From contig JAAAOG010000127.1 in NCBI GenBank assembly GCA_009909005.1, positions 1 to 64,000 on the forward strand: a stretch of 64,000 nt of DNA, read 5' to 3'. Below, piece by piece: positions 23,273-31,453 of the stretch. Position numbers and translations under genes: made by a program. Under the pieces are notes generated by a model, which worked only from the letters and a program-made list of their open reading frames with translations, was not told where the DNA came from and searched no databases. The stretch's first letter is position 1. Each line of letters begins with the position of its first letter. This DNA comes from Alphaproteobacteria bacterium (GTDB taxonomy: Bacteria > Pseudomonadota > Alphaproteobacteria > DSM-16000 > Inquilinaceae).

Positions 23273-23959
23273 ATGCAGAACGCGCAAGCCCATCTTCTGG
23301 TTGTCGAGGACGATGCGCGGCTGCGCGACCGCCTGCGGAAGTACCTCGTCGAGACCGGTTTTCTGGTCAGCACCGCCGGCGATGCCGAAGAGGCGCGCGG
23401 CCAGCTGGCGGCGATCAGCTTCGACCTCGTCATCATGGATATCATGCTGCCGGGCGAGAGCGGGCTGGAGCTGACCCGCGCCCTGCGCGGCTCTCTGCCG
23501 ACGCCGGTGCTGCTGTTGACCGCCCGCGGCGAGCCGGAGGACCGCATCGCCGGGCTGGAGAGCGGGGCGGAGGACTATCTGCCCAAGCCCTTCGAGCCGC
23601 GCGAGCTGGTGCTGCGCATCCACAATATTCTGCGCCGGGTGCCGCCGCCGGCCGACCCGGCCGTGCCGGTGCGCTTCGGCCGGCTGGAGTTCGACGGGAC
23701 GCGGGAGGAGCTGCGGGACGGCGAGGCCCGCATCAAGCTGACCAGCGCCGAGGCCGGGCTGCTGCGCATCCTGGCCGCCCATGCCGGCGAGGTGCTGTCG
23801 CGCGAGGCCCTCACCGAAAAGAGCCGCATCCAGGGCAATGCCCGCACCGTCGACGTGCAGGTGACCCGCCTGCGCCGCAAGATCGAGCCCGACCCGCGCA
23901 TGCCGCGCTATCTGCTGACGGTGCGCGGGGAGGGCTATGTCCTCCACCCCGACCCCTGA
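23273..23959 (+). CDS. OmpR-family response regulator
   Basis: The protein has 228 residues. The receiver domain (1-120) has LLVVEDDARLR, phospho-acceptor Asp in LVIMDIMLPGESGLE, the Thr position in PVLLLTARGEPEDR, and Lys in YLPKPFEPRELVLR. A winged-helix DNA-binding domain follows (KLTSAEAGLLRILAAHAGEVLSRE, ARTVDVQVTRLRRKIE). The ATG at 23273 is used; a GTG twelve bases earlier has a slightly better AGGA spacing and is possible. It lies 22 bases after marR and 21 bases before its kinase. Confidence 0.93.
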   Translation: MQNAQAHLLVVEDDARLRDRLRKYLVETGFLVSTAGDAEEARGQLAAISFDLVIMDIMLPGESGLELTRALRGSLPTPVLLLTARGEPEDRIAGLESGAEDYLPKPFEPRELVLRIHNILRRVPPPADPAVPVRFGRLEFDGTREELRDGEARIKLTSAEAGLLRILAAHAGEVLSREALTEKSRIQGNARTVDVQVTRLRRKIEPDPRMPRYLLTVRGEGYVLHPDP

Positions 23960-23980
23960 CCCTGAGGGCGGAGGCGCTGC

Positions 23981-25387
23981 ATGGCCCTGACCGACCGTCT
24001 CACCGACCGCCTGTCCGACCGTCTCGGCGCGGCCGCCGGCGCCCGCGACCAGGTGCTGCGGCGCATGCGCCGGCGCTTCGGCATCAAGCGCTACCTGCCG
24101 CGCACATTGTTCGGGCGCTCGCTGCTGATCATCGTGACGCCCTTGCTGCTGATGCAGCTGATCGCCGTGACCTATTTCTACCGCCAGCACTGGGAGCACA
24201 TGACCAGCCGCCTGGCCTTCGCGGTCGCCGGCGACATCGCCATGCTGATCGAGGAGTTGGCGCTGACCGGCGGACCGGAGGCGCAGCGCGACCTGTTCGA
24301 CCGGGCGGGGCGGACCATGCAGCTGACCGTCACCTTCGAGCCCGGCCAGACCCTGAGCGAGCGCCCGCCGGCACCCGGCCACTGGATCCTGCAGAGCGAA
24401 CTGACCTGGGCGCTCAACGAGCGGGTCGGCCGGCCCTTCACGATCGTCCCCGAAATCATGGATCGCTGGGCCGAAATCCAGGTGCAGCTGGCAGACGGCG
24501 TGCTGGTGGTGCTGGTGCCGCGCTGGCGGCTGTTCAGCCAGACCAGCCAGGTGTTCATCATCTGGATGGTCGGCTCGGCCATCGTGCTGTTCGCCGTCGC
24601 CCTGATCTTCATGCGCAACCAGATCCGGCCGATCCGCCGGCTGGCGATCGCCGCCGACAGTTTCGGCAAGGGCCGCGATTCCCCCGACTTCAAGCCGGAG
24701 GGTGCGGCCGAGGTGCGCCGCGCCGCCCGCGCCTTCCTGGTGATGCGCGACCGCATCCAGCGCCAGATCGCCCAGCGCACCGAGATGCTGGCCGGCGTCA
24801 GCCATGATCTGCGCACGCCGCTCACCCGCATGAAGCTGACCCTGGCAATGCTGCCGCAGGGTCCGGATGTCGAGGAGCTGCGCGCCGACGTCGCCGACAT
24901 GGAGAGCATGATCGAAGGCTATCTCGCCTTCGCCCGCGGCCAAAGCTCGGAGGAGCCGGTGCCGACCGACCTGGCGCCGCTCCTGGAAGAGCTGGTGGCC
25001 GGGGCCCGGCGCGAGGGCGCGGCGATCACCCTGGATGCCGAACCGGAGCTGGTGGTGGCGCTCAGGCCCAGCGCCTTCAAGCGCTGCGTCGGCAATCTCC
25101 TCTCCAACGCCCGGCGCCACGGCACGGCGGTGCGGGTGCAGGCCTTCTGGTCCGGCGATCTGGTCGAGGTGGTGGTCGACGATGACGGCCCCGGCATCCC
25201 GGAGGAGCAGCGCGAAGCGGTCTTCCGGCCGTTCTACCGTCTCGACGAGTCGCGGACGCCGGACAAGGGCGGCTCCGGCCTCGGCCTGACCATCGCCCGC
25301 GACATCGCCCGCAATCATGGCGGCGACCTCATCCTCGCCCGCTCGCCGCAGAACGGCCTGCGCTGCGTCGTCCGCCTGCCGGCCTGA
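23981..25387 (+). CDS. EnvZ-like sensor histidine kinase
   Basis: This 468-residue membrane kinase has two membrane segments (LLIIVTPLLLMQLIAVTYFY near 50 and VFIIWMVGSAIVLFAVALIFM near 195) flanking a periplasmic sensor of about 120 residues. A HAMP-like region follows. The H-box is LAGVSHDLRTPLTRMKLTLAM. The N-box is NLLSNARRHG, G1 is DDDGPGIP, the F-box is VFRPFYR and G2 is GGSGLGLTIA. It is the partner of the preceding response regulator. The stimulus is not indicated by the sequence. Confidence 0.94.
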   Translation: MALTDRLTDRLSDRLGAAAGARDQVLRRMRRRFGIKRYLPRTLFGRSLLIIVTPLLLMQLIAVTYFYRQHWEHMTSRLAFAVAGDIAMLIEELALTGGPEAQRDLFDRAGRTMQLTVTFEPGQTLSERPPAPGHWILQSELTWALNERVGRPFTIVPEIMDRWAEIQVQLADGVLVVLVPRWRLFSQTSQVFIIWMVGSAIVLFAVALIFMRNQIRPIRRLAIAADSFGKGRDSPDFKPEGAAEVRRAARAFLVMRDRIQRQIAQRTEMLAGVSHDLRTPLTRMKLTLAMLPQGPDVEELRADVADMESMIEGYLAFARGQSSEEPVPTDLAPLLEELVAGARREGAAITLDAEPELVVALRPSAFKRCVGNLLSNARRHGTAVRVQAFWSGDLVEVVVDDDGPGIPEEQREAVFRPFYRLDESRTPDKGGSGLGLTIARDIARNHGGDLILARSPQNGLRCVVRLPA

Positions 25388-25543
25388 ACGGCCGCTTGCC
25401 CGGCGGCCGGGACTAGCGGATGATCGAAGAGGGGGCGCCAACGCCCTTTAGAAACAGGGGCGGAAAAGCCCCGATCAGCGCGGGAGGAAGACGGGATGTG
25501 CGGAAATCGGCCGGGCTCTTTTATTGCGACGCTTGGAGCAAAG

Positions 25544-25612
25544 GATCATGCCCGCGGAAGCGGGCATCCAGAGGCCCTGAAGACCCTGGACCCCCGCTTT
25601 CGCGGGGGTGAC
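25544..25612. repeat. GTCA-type two-hairpin dispersed repeat, copy 1
   Basis: Two palindromes, GCCCGCGGAAGCGGGC and CCCCCGCTTTCGCGGGGG, are joined by TCCAG...CTGGA arms and flanked by TCA and TGAC. This is the same plan as 36872-36939. It lies between the histidine kinase and ggt, immediately before the probable ggt start. Confidence 0.85.
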
Positions 25613-25624
25613 CATCTCAAGTCG

Positions 25625-27358
25625 TTGATAAGCCGTGCCACTGCTGCCCTGGCGGCACTGCTCCTGACCTTCGGCTCCGGGGCGATGGCCCAGGATCCGG
25701 CGGCGATCTACAGCGGCCGCGACCGCTTTCATCCGGTGCTGGCCGAAACCGGCATGGTGGCCGCGCAGGAGGCGACGGCGACCGGCGTCGGCCTGGATAT
25801 CCTGCGCGAGGGCGGCAATGCCGTGGATGCGGCGGTGGCCGTCGGCTTCGCCCTGGCGGTGACCCTGCCGCGGGCCGGCAATCTCGGCGGCGGCGGTTTC
25901 ATGATGGTCCATGACGCCGAGACCGGCGAGACCGTCGCCCTCGACTATCGCGAGGTGTCCGGCGCCGCGGCGACCCGCGACATGTATCTCGACGAGGAGG
26001 GCAATGCCGACCCTCAGCTTTCCCGCTTCTCGGCCCTGGCGACCGGCGTGCCGGGGACCGTGGCGGGGCTGGCGCTGGCGCATGAGCGCTATGGCAGCGG
26101 CCGCTTCACCCTCGCCGAGCTGATCGAGCCGGCCCGCCGGCTGGCGGCCGAAGGCATCGAAGTCACTCCCGACCTCGCCTCCTCCCTGGCCCGGGCGCGC
26201 GACCGGCTGGGTCCCCACCCGTCCAGCGCCGCCGTCTTCTACAGGGAGGATGGCAGCCTCTACGCGCCGGGAAACGTGCTCGTCCAGGCGGACCTGGCCG
26301 AGAGCCTGCGCCTGATCGCCGAGCAGGGCCCCGCCGCCGTCTATGACGGCCCGATCGGCGAGGCCATCGTCGCGACGCTGCAGGAGGGCGGCGGCATCCT
26401 CACCATGGAGGATTTTCGCACCTACCAGCCGGTGGTGCGGGAACCGGTGCGCGGGCACTATCGCGGCCATGAGATCGTCTCCATGCCGCCGCCCAGCTCC
26501 GGCGGGGTCCATATCGTCCAGATCCTGAATATCCTCGAAGGCGTGCCGCTCGGCTTCCTGGGGCATAACAGCGCCGACTCCATCCATTGGATGGCCGAGG
26601 CGATGAAGCTCGCCTATGCCGACCGCAGCCGGTATCTCGGCGATCCGGACTTCGTCGCGGTGCCGGTCGCCGGGCTGACAGCGCCGGACTATGCCGCTGA
26701 ACTCCGGACGCAGATCGATCCGCACCGGGCCCGCCCTGCCTCGGAGATCGGGCCCGGCAACCCGCTGCCCTATGAGAGCGACGAGACCACCCATTTCTCC
26801 ATCGTCGACGGCGAGGGCAATGCCGTCGCCAACACCTATACGCTCAACTTCAGCTATGGCAGCGGGCTGATGGCGGAAGGCACCGGCATTCTGCTCAACA
26901 ACGAGCTCGACGACTTTTCCGCCAAGCCCGGCGTCCCCAACGCCTATGGGCTGATCGGCGGCGAGGCCAATGCGGTCGAACCCGGCAAGCGGCCGCTCAG
27001 CTCGATGAGCCCGACCCTGGTCTTCCGCGACGGCGCGCTGCTGCTGGTCACCGGCAGCCCCGGCGGCAGCCGCATCATCACCACCACCTTGCAGCTGATC
27101 ATGAATGTCGTCGACCACGGCATGAACGTCGCCGAGGCGACCGCCGCGCCGCGCATCCACCATCAATGGCTGCCGGACGAGATGCGCGTCGAAGCCGGCC
27201 TGAGCCCCGACACCATCCGCCTGCTCAGCGCGCGCGGCCATGACGTGGTCGTCCGCGACGCCATGGGCAGCACCCAGTCGATCCTGGTCCGCCCGGACGG
27301 GGTGCTCACCGGCGCCTCCGACCCCCGCCGCCCCGGCGCCCTGACGGACGGGTATTAG
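25625..27358 (+). CDS. ggt: Gamma-glutamyltransferase (glutathione hydrolase)
   Basis: This is a periplasmic N-terminal nucleophile hydrolase that cleaves glutathione and gamma-glutamyl compounds, about 577 residues. The signal peptide is ATAALAALLLTFGSGAMAQ. The large-subunit motifs are GGNAVDAAVAVGFALAVTLP and LGGGGFMMVHD. Autoprocessing should occur before the Thr of ETTHFSIVDGEGNAVA, and the small subunit continues with NFSYGSGLM, LSSMSPTLVF and GSPGGSRI. The start is uncertain: the upstream ATG at 25496 would translate the dispersed repeat, so the TTG at 25625 just ahead of the signal peptide is preferred. Confidence 0.9.
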   Translation: MISRATAALAALLLTFGSGAMAQDPAAIYSGRDRFHPVLAETGMVAAQEATATGVGLDILREGGNAVDAAVAVGFALAVTLPRAGNLGGGGFMMVHDAETGETVALDYREVSGAAATRDMYLDEEGNADPQLSRFSALATGVPGTVAGLALAHERYGSGRFTLAELIEPARRLAAEGIEVTPDLASSLARARDRLGPHPSSAAVFYREDGSLYAPGNVLVQADLAESLRLIAEQGPAAVYDGPIGEAIVATLQEGGGILTMEDFRTYQPVVREPVRGHYRGHEIVSMPPPSSGGVHIVQILNILEGVPLGFLGHNSADSIHWMAEAMKLAYADRSRYLGDPDFVAVPVAGLTAPDYAAELRTQIDPHRARPASEIGPGNPLPYESDETTHFSIVDGEGNAVANTYTLNFSYGSGLMAEGTGILLNNELDDFSAKPGVPNAYGLIGGEANAVEPGKRPLSSMSPTLVFRDGALLLVTGSPGGSRIITTTLQLIMNVVDHGMNVAEATAAPRIHHQWLPDEMRVEAGLSPDTIRLLSARGHDVVVRDAMGSTQSILVRPDGVLTGASDPRRPGALTDGY

Positions 27359-27447
27359 GGCATGGCCGATCCAGGCACTTGCCCAAATCCGGGCCTTGGC
27401 GCACACACGGGTGTGGCGTGATGCGCGTTTTCCGGAAAGGGCCGCGG

Positions 27448-27810
27448 ATGGGGCTGACACATGTGACGACGCGGCTCTCCGCTCTGATCGGGTCGGAAGC
27501 CGCGCTCGAAGGGGAATTCCAGGTCGATACCGGCGCCATCGACTGCATGGCGCCGGCCGCGCGTCTCGACCGGGCCGGCATCCGCCCGGAAGGCAAGGCG
27601 GTCTATGAATTGGCTGACGGTTCGGTGGTCGAATACGCCTATGGCTATGCCAAGGTGTCCTTCATGGGTTCGGAAACCGTCACCCAGGTCATTTTCGGCC
27701 CCGACGATTGCGAGCCCCTGCTCGGGGCGGTGGCCCTGGAAAATGTCGGCATTGCCGTCGATCCGGCGACCCGTACGCTCCGACGCCTGGCCGCCAAACC
27801 GTTGAAATGA
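27448..27810 (+). CDS. Retropepsin-like aspartic protease family protein
   Basis: This 120-residue single-lobe protein has the clan AA active-site pattern FQVDTGAIDCMAP (D-T-G) and a later LLGAVALENVGIAVDP strand (hydrophobic-hydrophobic-G). Such short proteins dimerise to form one active site. Substrates of bacterial members are mostly unknown. The start at 27448 follows GGAAAGG at good spacing; longer frames upstream lack homology. A DUF2442-like remnant follows on the same strand. Confidence 0.7.
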   Translation: MGLTHVTTRLSALIGSEAALEGEFQVDTGAIDCMAPAARLDRAGIRPEGKAVYELADGSVVEYAYGYAKVSFMGSETVTQVIFGPDDCEPLLGAVALENVGIAVDPATRTLRRLAAKPLK

Positions 27811-27821
27811 CGGTCCAAGGA

Positions 27822-28109
27822 ATGAGTTCCACTCTATAGAACGATAATCGCCTTGCGGATATCCGGTTTACCGACCGGGACATGACCCTGGTGTTTCGTG
27901 ATCGCAGACGGATGACCGCGCCGTTATGCAAATACCCCCGGCTGCTTCACGCCACAGCGCAAGCGCGTAGCAATTGGCGGGTCATCGGTCCGGATCGCGG
28001 CATTCATTGGCCGGATCTGGACGAGGACCTGACGATCGCCGGCATTCTCGAAGGGCGGACTTCCGCCGGGGCTGTTCCGCCGGCACGCACGCTTCAATCG
28101 GTCGATTGA
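27822..28109 (+). pseudogene. DUF2442-like protein with an early in-frame stop
   Basis: From the ATG at 27822 the frame reads five codons and then TAG (27837-27839). It continues NDNRLADIRFTDRDMTLVF, then RMTAPLCKYPRLLHATAQAR and WRVIGPDRGIHWPDLDEDL. The last segments are the DUF2442 pattern (PLxxYPRLLxATxxxRxNWxxIG...GIHWPDLDEDI). An internal ATG at 27882 could give a 75-residue protein, but it has no ribosome-binding site and would lose the first strand. The gene is probably damaged; DUF2442 proteins usually pair with DUF4160, which is absent. Confidence 0.6.
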
Positions 28110-28172
28110 CGCAGGGCTGTCGGGGCAGGGCTGTCGGGATTGCGGGCGATCCGTGCGACGCGCAGGAAGGAC

Positions 28173-28196
28173 GGCGGGCTGTGGTTTGAGCCCGCC
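28173..28196. terminator. Possible terminator hairpin between convergent genes
   Basis: GGCGGGCT (28173-28180) pairs with AGCCCGCC (28189-28196) around an eight-base loop. It sits between the plus-strand DUF2442-like frame and the 3' end of the minus-strand DUF2934 gene. There is no U-run on either side, so efficiency is doubtful. Confidence 0.35.
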
Positions 28197-28217
28197 GCAC
28201 AAGGGTCGCGGTTCGGC

Positions 28218-28394
28218 TCAGAGGCTGTGCAAGGCCAGCTCGTCCTCGGCCCGGCACCAATGGTCGAGGGCGGTGCCGTCGGGCCGGCCATGCTCCAGCC
28301 ACATGTAATAGGCGCGGGTCCTGAGCGCATGGGTAATCGCCTCGACCGCGTGCCGGTCGAACCCGATGCTGTACGTGCCGTGCAGATCGTCCAT
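28218..28394 (-). CDS. DUF2934-family small protein
   Basis: This 58-residue protein has the core ITHALRTRAYYMWLEHGRPDGTALDHW, then CRAEDELAL, which matches the short DUF2934 family (RAYxLWExxGRPxGxxxxHWxxAExEL). Function is unknown. Two ATGs are close together. The second (28394) is used because GGAGG is then seven bases upstream, whereas it would touch the first. Confidence 0.75.
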   Translation of the reverse strand: MDDLHGTYSIGFDRHAVEAITHALRTRAYYMWLEHGRPDGTALDHWCRAEDELALHSL

Positions 28395-28490
28395 GTCCAT
28401 TCCTCCCTGCTGCGGCCCGCCCGGTGACCCGGGTCTTCGGCCTCTTGCCATTCATGTTTTTGTAATATCCAGTGTAAGCGATGATTTGCC

Positions 28491-28503
28491 CCCTTGACAA
28501 GGG
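28491..28503. promoter_or_regulatory. Perfect palindrome CCCTTGACAAGGG in a divergent intergenic region
   Basis: The 13-base palindrome has a central A and lies between the divergent DUF2934 and DUF1285 genes. It contains TTGACA, a -35-like hexamer on the plus strand. It may be an operator; no -10 at 17 bases is clear. Confidence 0.3.
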
Positions 28504-28646
28504 TCAGGAACAGCCGAATCGGCGGAGGCGCATCGTCTCTTTGCGACGGCGACGGCCTGTCGGGTTTCGCTGCGCTGACGGTGCCGATGGGGCTTTCCGA
28601 TCGCGTCGGGGAGTGTCACACTCGACTTGGTGAGAATGAGGGAGCC

Positions 28647-29189
28647 ATGATGGCGACCAAGGACACGGCCTCACAGCGCCCCGGAAACGGCGCGCTGCCG
28701 CTCGGCGGCCGCATGCCCTCGGCCGAAGACGAGGCCTATGACATCCGGATCGCGGCCGACGGCACCTGGTACTATCAGGGCACGCCGATCAACCGCATGG
28801 GCCTTGTCAAGCTGTTCGCCGGGGTCCTGCGCCGCGACGAGGCGGGCGATTACTGGCTGGTGACGCCGGCCGAGCGCGGCCGCATCACGGTCGAGGACGC
28901 GCCCTTTCTGGCCGTCGAGCTCGATTCGGTGGAGGAGGGCGAAGACCAGGTCCTGACCTTCCGCACCAATCTCGACCATCGCTTCGAGGCTGGCCCCGAC
29001 CATCCCATCCGGGTCTCCGTCAACCCTGGGAGCGGCGAACCCCGACCCTATATCCTGGTGGCGAATGGGCTGGAGGCGCTGATCGTCCGTTCGGTGTTCT
29101 ATGATCTGGTCGATCGGGCCGAGGAGCGGAACGGACGCATCGGGGTATGGAGCAAGGGGGTCTTCTTCGCGCTCGACGGCGACGACTGA
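28647..29189 (+). CDS. DUF1285-family protein
   Basis: This 180-residue protein shows the family's features: YDIRIAADGTWYYQGTPINR, then MGLVKLFAGVLRRDEAGDYWLVTPAE, and near the end VRSVFYDLVDRAEERNGRIGVWSKGVFF. The molecular role is unknown. It starts the plus-strand operon with a Nudix hydrolase, a DUF6111-type protein and CCA-adding enzyme, an order typical of alphaproteobacteria. Two consecutive ATGs follow GAGGGAG; the first is used. Confidence 0.88.
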   Translation: MMATKDTASQRPGNGALPLGGRMPSAEDEAYDIRIAADGTWYYQGTPINRMGLVKLFAGVLRRDEAGDYWLVTPAERGRITVEDAPFLAVELDSVEEGEDQVLTFRTNLDHRFEAGPDHPIRVSVNPGSGEPRPYILVANGLEALIVRSVFYDLVDRAEERNGRIGVWSKGVFFALDGDD

Positions 29190-29803
29190 CCGTCGATCCG
29201 GCCGCGCTGGCGCGGCGGCTCTGGCCGCTGGATCCGGGCGACGGGCCGGCGCCATGGGGGATGCGCGGGGACCACGACCTCAACCCGGCCTTCCGCCATG
29301 ACGGGGAATTGCGGCCGGCAGCGGTGCTGGTGCCGCTGGTGATCCATGCGGAGGGGACGACCATCCTGCTCACCCTGCGGACGGCGCATCTCCAGGCGCA
29401 TGCCGGGCAGATCAGCTTTCCCGGCGGCGGACGCGAGCCGGAAGACGCGGACGACGTGGCCACGGCCCTGCGCGAGGCGGAGGAGGAAATCGGCCTGGCG
29501 CCGGGGCGGGTTGAGATCATCGGCCGGCTCGATACCTATGTGACACGCACTGGATTCGAAGTGGTGCCGATCGTCGGCCTGTTGCGGCCACCTCTGGCCC
29601 TCGATCCCGACCCCTATGAGGTCGCCGACGTCTTCGAAGTGCCGCTGGAGGTCATCCTGCAACCCGGCTTCCCGCAACTGCATAGCCGCGAGCTGCTCGG
29701 CGCAACCCGCTGGTTCTACGCCTTTCCGCATGAGGACCGCTTCATATGGGGCGCCACCGCCGGCATGCTGCTCAACCTGCGAGAGGTCCTGGGCGAACCA
29801 TGA
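29147..29803 (+). CDS. Nudix hydrolase, CoA-pyrophosphatase type
   Basis: This 218-residue enzyme is predicted to hydrolyse coenzyme A or a related diphosphate. The upstream family motif HAGQISFPGG runs straight into the Nudix box GGGREPEDADDVATALREAEEEIGL (G-x5-E-x7-REUxEExGU). The start at 29147 overlaps the DUF1285 gene by 43 bases; no better start exists before the conserved region, so a shorter CTG/TTG-initiated form is possible. Its stop overlaps the next start by four bases. Confidence 0.87.
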   Translation: MEQGGLLRARRRRLTVDPAALARRLWPLDPGDGPAPWGMRGDHDLNPAFRHDGELRPAAVLVPLVIHAEGTTILLTLRTAHLQAHAGQISFPGGGREPEDADDVATALREAEEEIGLAPGRVEIIGRLDTYVTRTGFEVVPIVGLLRPPLALDPDPYEVADVFEVPLEVILQPGFPQLHSRELLGATRWFYAFPHEDRFIWGATAGMLLNLREVLGEP

Positions 29804-30120
29804 CGCTCATCAAACTGCTCCCAATCCTGCTCCCGACGGCGATTTATCTGCTGTACGTGTACGCGCTCAGGCGTCGCGCCCAGGCGGGCGGCGGCACCCT
29901 GCCCTCCTGGATCGACCGCGGTGCGGTGTATTGGTCGGTCATCGGCGGGCTGACGCTGGCAATCGCCCTGTTCGTCGGCTTCGCCTTCATCGGCGGCGCC
30001 TCGCCGGATGCGGTGTACGTCCCGGAGCGTTATGAGGACGGGGAAACCGTACCCGGCCATTTCATCGAACCCGGACAGTCGGCCCCGGCGCCGGAGGGCG
30101 GACAGCCCCCCGCAGAGTAG
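29800..30120 (+). CDS. DUF6111-type small membrane protein
   Basis: The protein has 106 residues. Two membrane segments (LLPILLPTAIYLLYVYAL and WSVIGGLTLAIALFVGFAF) are separated by a short basic loop. The hydrophilic tail YVPERYEDGETVPGHF is characteristic of the small protein encoded between the Nudix hydrolase and CCA enzyme in alphaproteobacteria. Overlap with the Nudix gene (ATGA) and a 3-base gap to cca indicate one operon. Function is unknown. Confidence 0.8.
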   Translation: MTLIKLLPILLPTAIYLLYVYALRRRAQAGGGTLPSWIDRGAVYWSVIGGLTLAIALFVGFAFIGGASPDAVYVPERYEDGETVPGHFIEPGQSAPAPEGGQPPAE

Positions 30121-30123
30121 GTC

Positions 30124-31374
30124 ATGACCGGGGCGGCCGGCGCCGACAGTCCCGATCCGCCGCGCCTGCCGCCGGCCGCCTGGCTGGACGCGGAGGCCAC
30201 GCACCGGGTGATCGCGGCGCTGGCGGCGGCCGGAGGCGCCCCGCGCTTCGTCGGCGGCTGCGTGCGCGACACGCTGCTCGGCCGGTCCGTCGGCGATGTC
30301 GATATCGCCACGCCGCTTCGGCCACAGGCGGTGCTGTCCGCCTTGCGCGAGGCCGGGATCAAGGCGCTGCCGACCGGCCTCGATCACGGCACCGTCACTG
30401 CCGTGGTCAAGGACGGCGGGACGGCAAGGACCTTCGAGATCACCACCCTGCGCGTCGATGTCGAGACCGACGGCCGGCATGCGGTCGTCGCCTTCACCGA
30501 TGATTGGCGCGCCGACGCCGCCCGCCGCGACTTTACCATGAACGCCCTGTCGGCCGAGCCCGACGGCACCCTGCACGACTATTTCGGCGGCGTGGCGGAC
30601 GCCCGGGCCGGACGGGTACGCTTTGTCGGCGACCCGGCGACGCGGCTGGAGGAGGACGTGCTGCGGCTGCTGCGCTTCTTCCGCTTCGCCGCGCATTACG
30701 CCCGCACCCCGCCCGACCCGGAGGCCCTCGCGGCCTGCCGGGCCTATGCACCGCGGCTCAAGAGCCTGTCCGGCGAGCGGATCCGGGTCGAGCTGCTGAA
30801 ACTGCTGGCCGCCCCCGATCCGGCGCCGGTCTGGCGGCTGATGGCGGAGACCGGGGCCGCCCGGGTGATACTCGGCTGGCCGGGGGCGGTCGGGCGCCTG
30901 GGGGTCCTGACCGGGCTGGAGGCCGCCGCCGACCCCATCCGCCGGCTGGCGGCACTGCTCGACGGCCGGATCGGGCCGGCCGAGGCGCTGGCCGAGCGCA
31001 TCCGCCTGTCCAATGCCGAACGCGAGCGCCTGACGGCCCTCGTCGCCCGGAGCGAGGCCGTGACGCCGGACATGGGCGGCCACGACCTCCGCCGCCTCGC
31101 CTACCGGTTCGGCCGTGCGCGGGCGGAAGACCTTGTGCTGCTGGCCTGGGCCGCGGCGCCGGCTGCGCCGGGTTTCGCGCCGCTGCTCGCCGAGGCGCGC
31201 CGCTGGCAGCCGCCGGCCTTCCCGCTCAAGGGCCACGACGTCCTGGCGCTCGGCGTGCCGCCGGGCCCGCATGTCGGCCGGCTGCTGGCCGCGGTCGAGG
31301 ACTGGTGGATCGCCGGCGATTTTTCAGCCGACCGGGAGGCCTGCCTCGCGCAGTTGCGGCGTCTGGCCGCGTGA
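30124..31374 (+). CDS. cca: CCA tRNA nucleotidyltransferase
   Basis: This 416-residue enzyme adds or repairs the 3' CCA of tRNA. The nucleotidyltransferase head has GGCVRDTLLGR and the catalytic pair in VGDVDIATPL. RRDFTMNALS, then FVGDPATRLEEDVLRLLRFFRFAA, are the neck motifs of class II enzymes. The C-terminal helical body is shorter and divergent, as usual in alphaproteobacteria. It is the last gene of the DUF1285 operon. The tRNA-Leu gene in this window already encodes CCA, so repair may be the main role for that tRNA. Confidence 0.93.
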   Translation: MTGAAGADSPDPPRLPPAAWLDAEATHRVIAALAAAGGAPRFVGGCVRDTLLGRSVGDVDIATPLRPQAVLSALREAGIKALPTGLDHGTVTAVVKDGGTARTFEITTLRVDVETDGRHAVVAFTDDWRADAARRDFTMNALSAEPDGTLHDYFGGVADARAGRVRFVGDPATRLEEDVLRLLRFFRFAAHYARTPPDPEALAACRAYAPRLKSLSGERIRVELLKLLAAPDPAPVWRLMAETGAARVILGWPGAVGRLGVLTGLEAAADPIRRLAALLDGRIGPAEALAERIRLSNAERERLTALVARSEAVTPDMGGHDLRRLAYRFGRARAEDLVLLAWAAAPAAPGFAPLLAEARRWQPPAFPLKGHDVLALGVPPGPHVGRLLAAVEDWWIAGDFSADREACLAQLRRLAA

Positions 31375-31394
31375 ATTTGCGCAGAACGGCTCAA

Positions 31395-31429
31395 AAGAAA
31401 AAGGGCCGGGAGAACGAGTCGCCCGGCCC
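31395..31429 (-). terminator. Intrinsic terminator of the metK–GSMT–SDMT operon
   Basis: Read on the minus strand, GGGCCGGG pairs with CCCGGCCC (31403-31410 with 31422-31429) around an 11-base loop and is followed by TTTTTCTTTT. It lies 24 bases past the SDMT stop. Confidence 0.8.
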
Positions 31430-31453
31430 GGAAAAGTCGATCGTCGCGCGGTC

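Noticed and set aside
23231-25441. 736-residue minus-strand frame opposite the response regulator and kinase
   Set aside because: Both plus-strand genes show every family motif. The antisense frame is His/Gln/Arg-rich filler.
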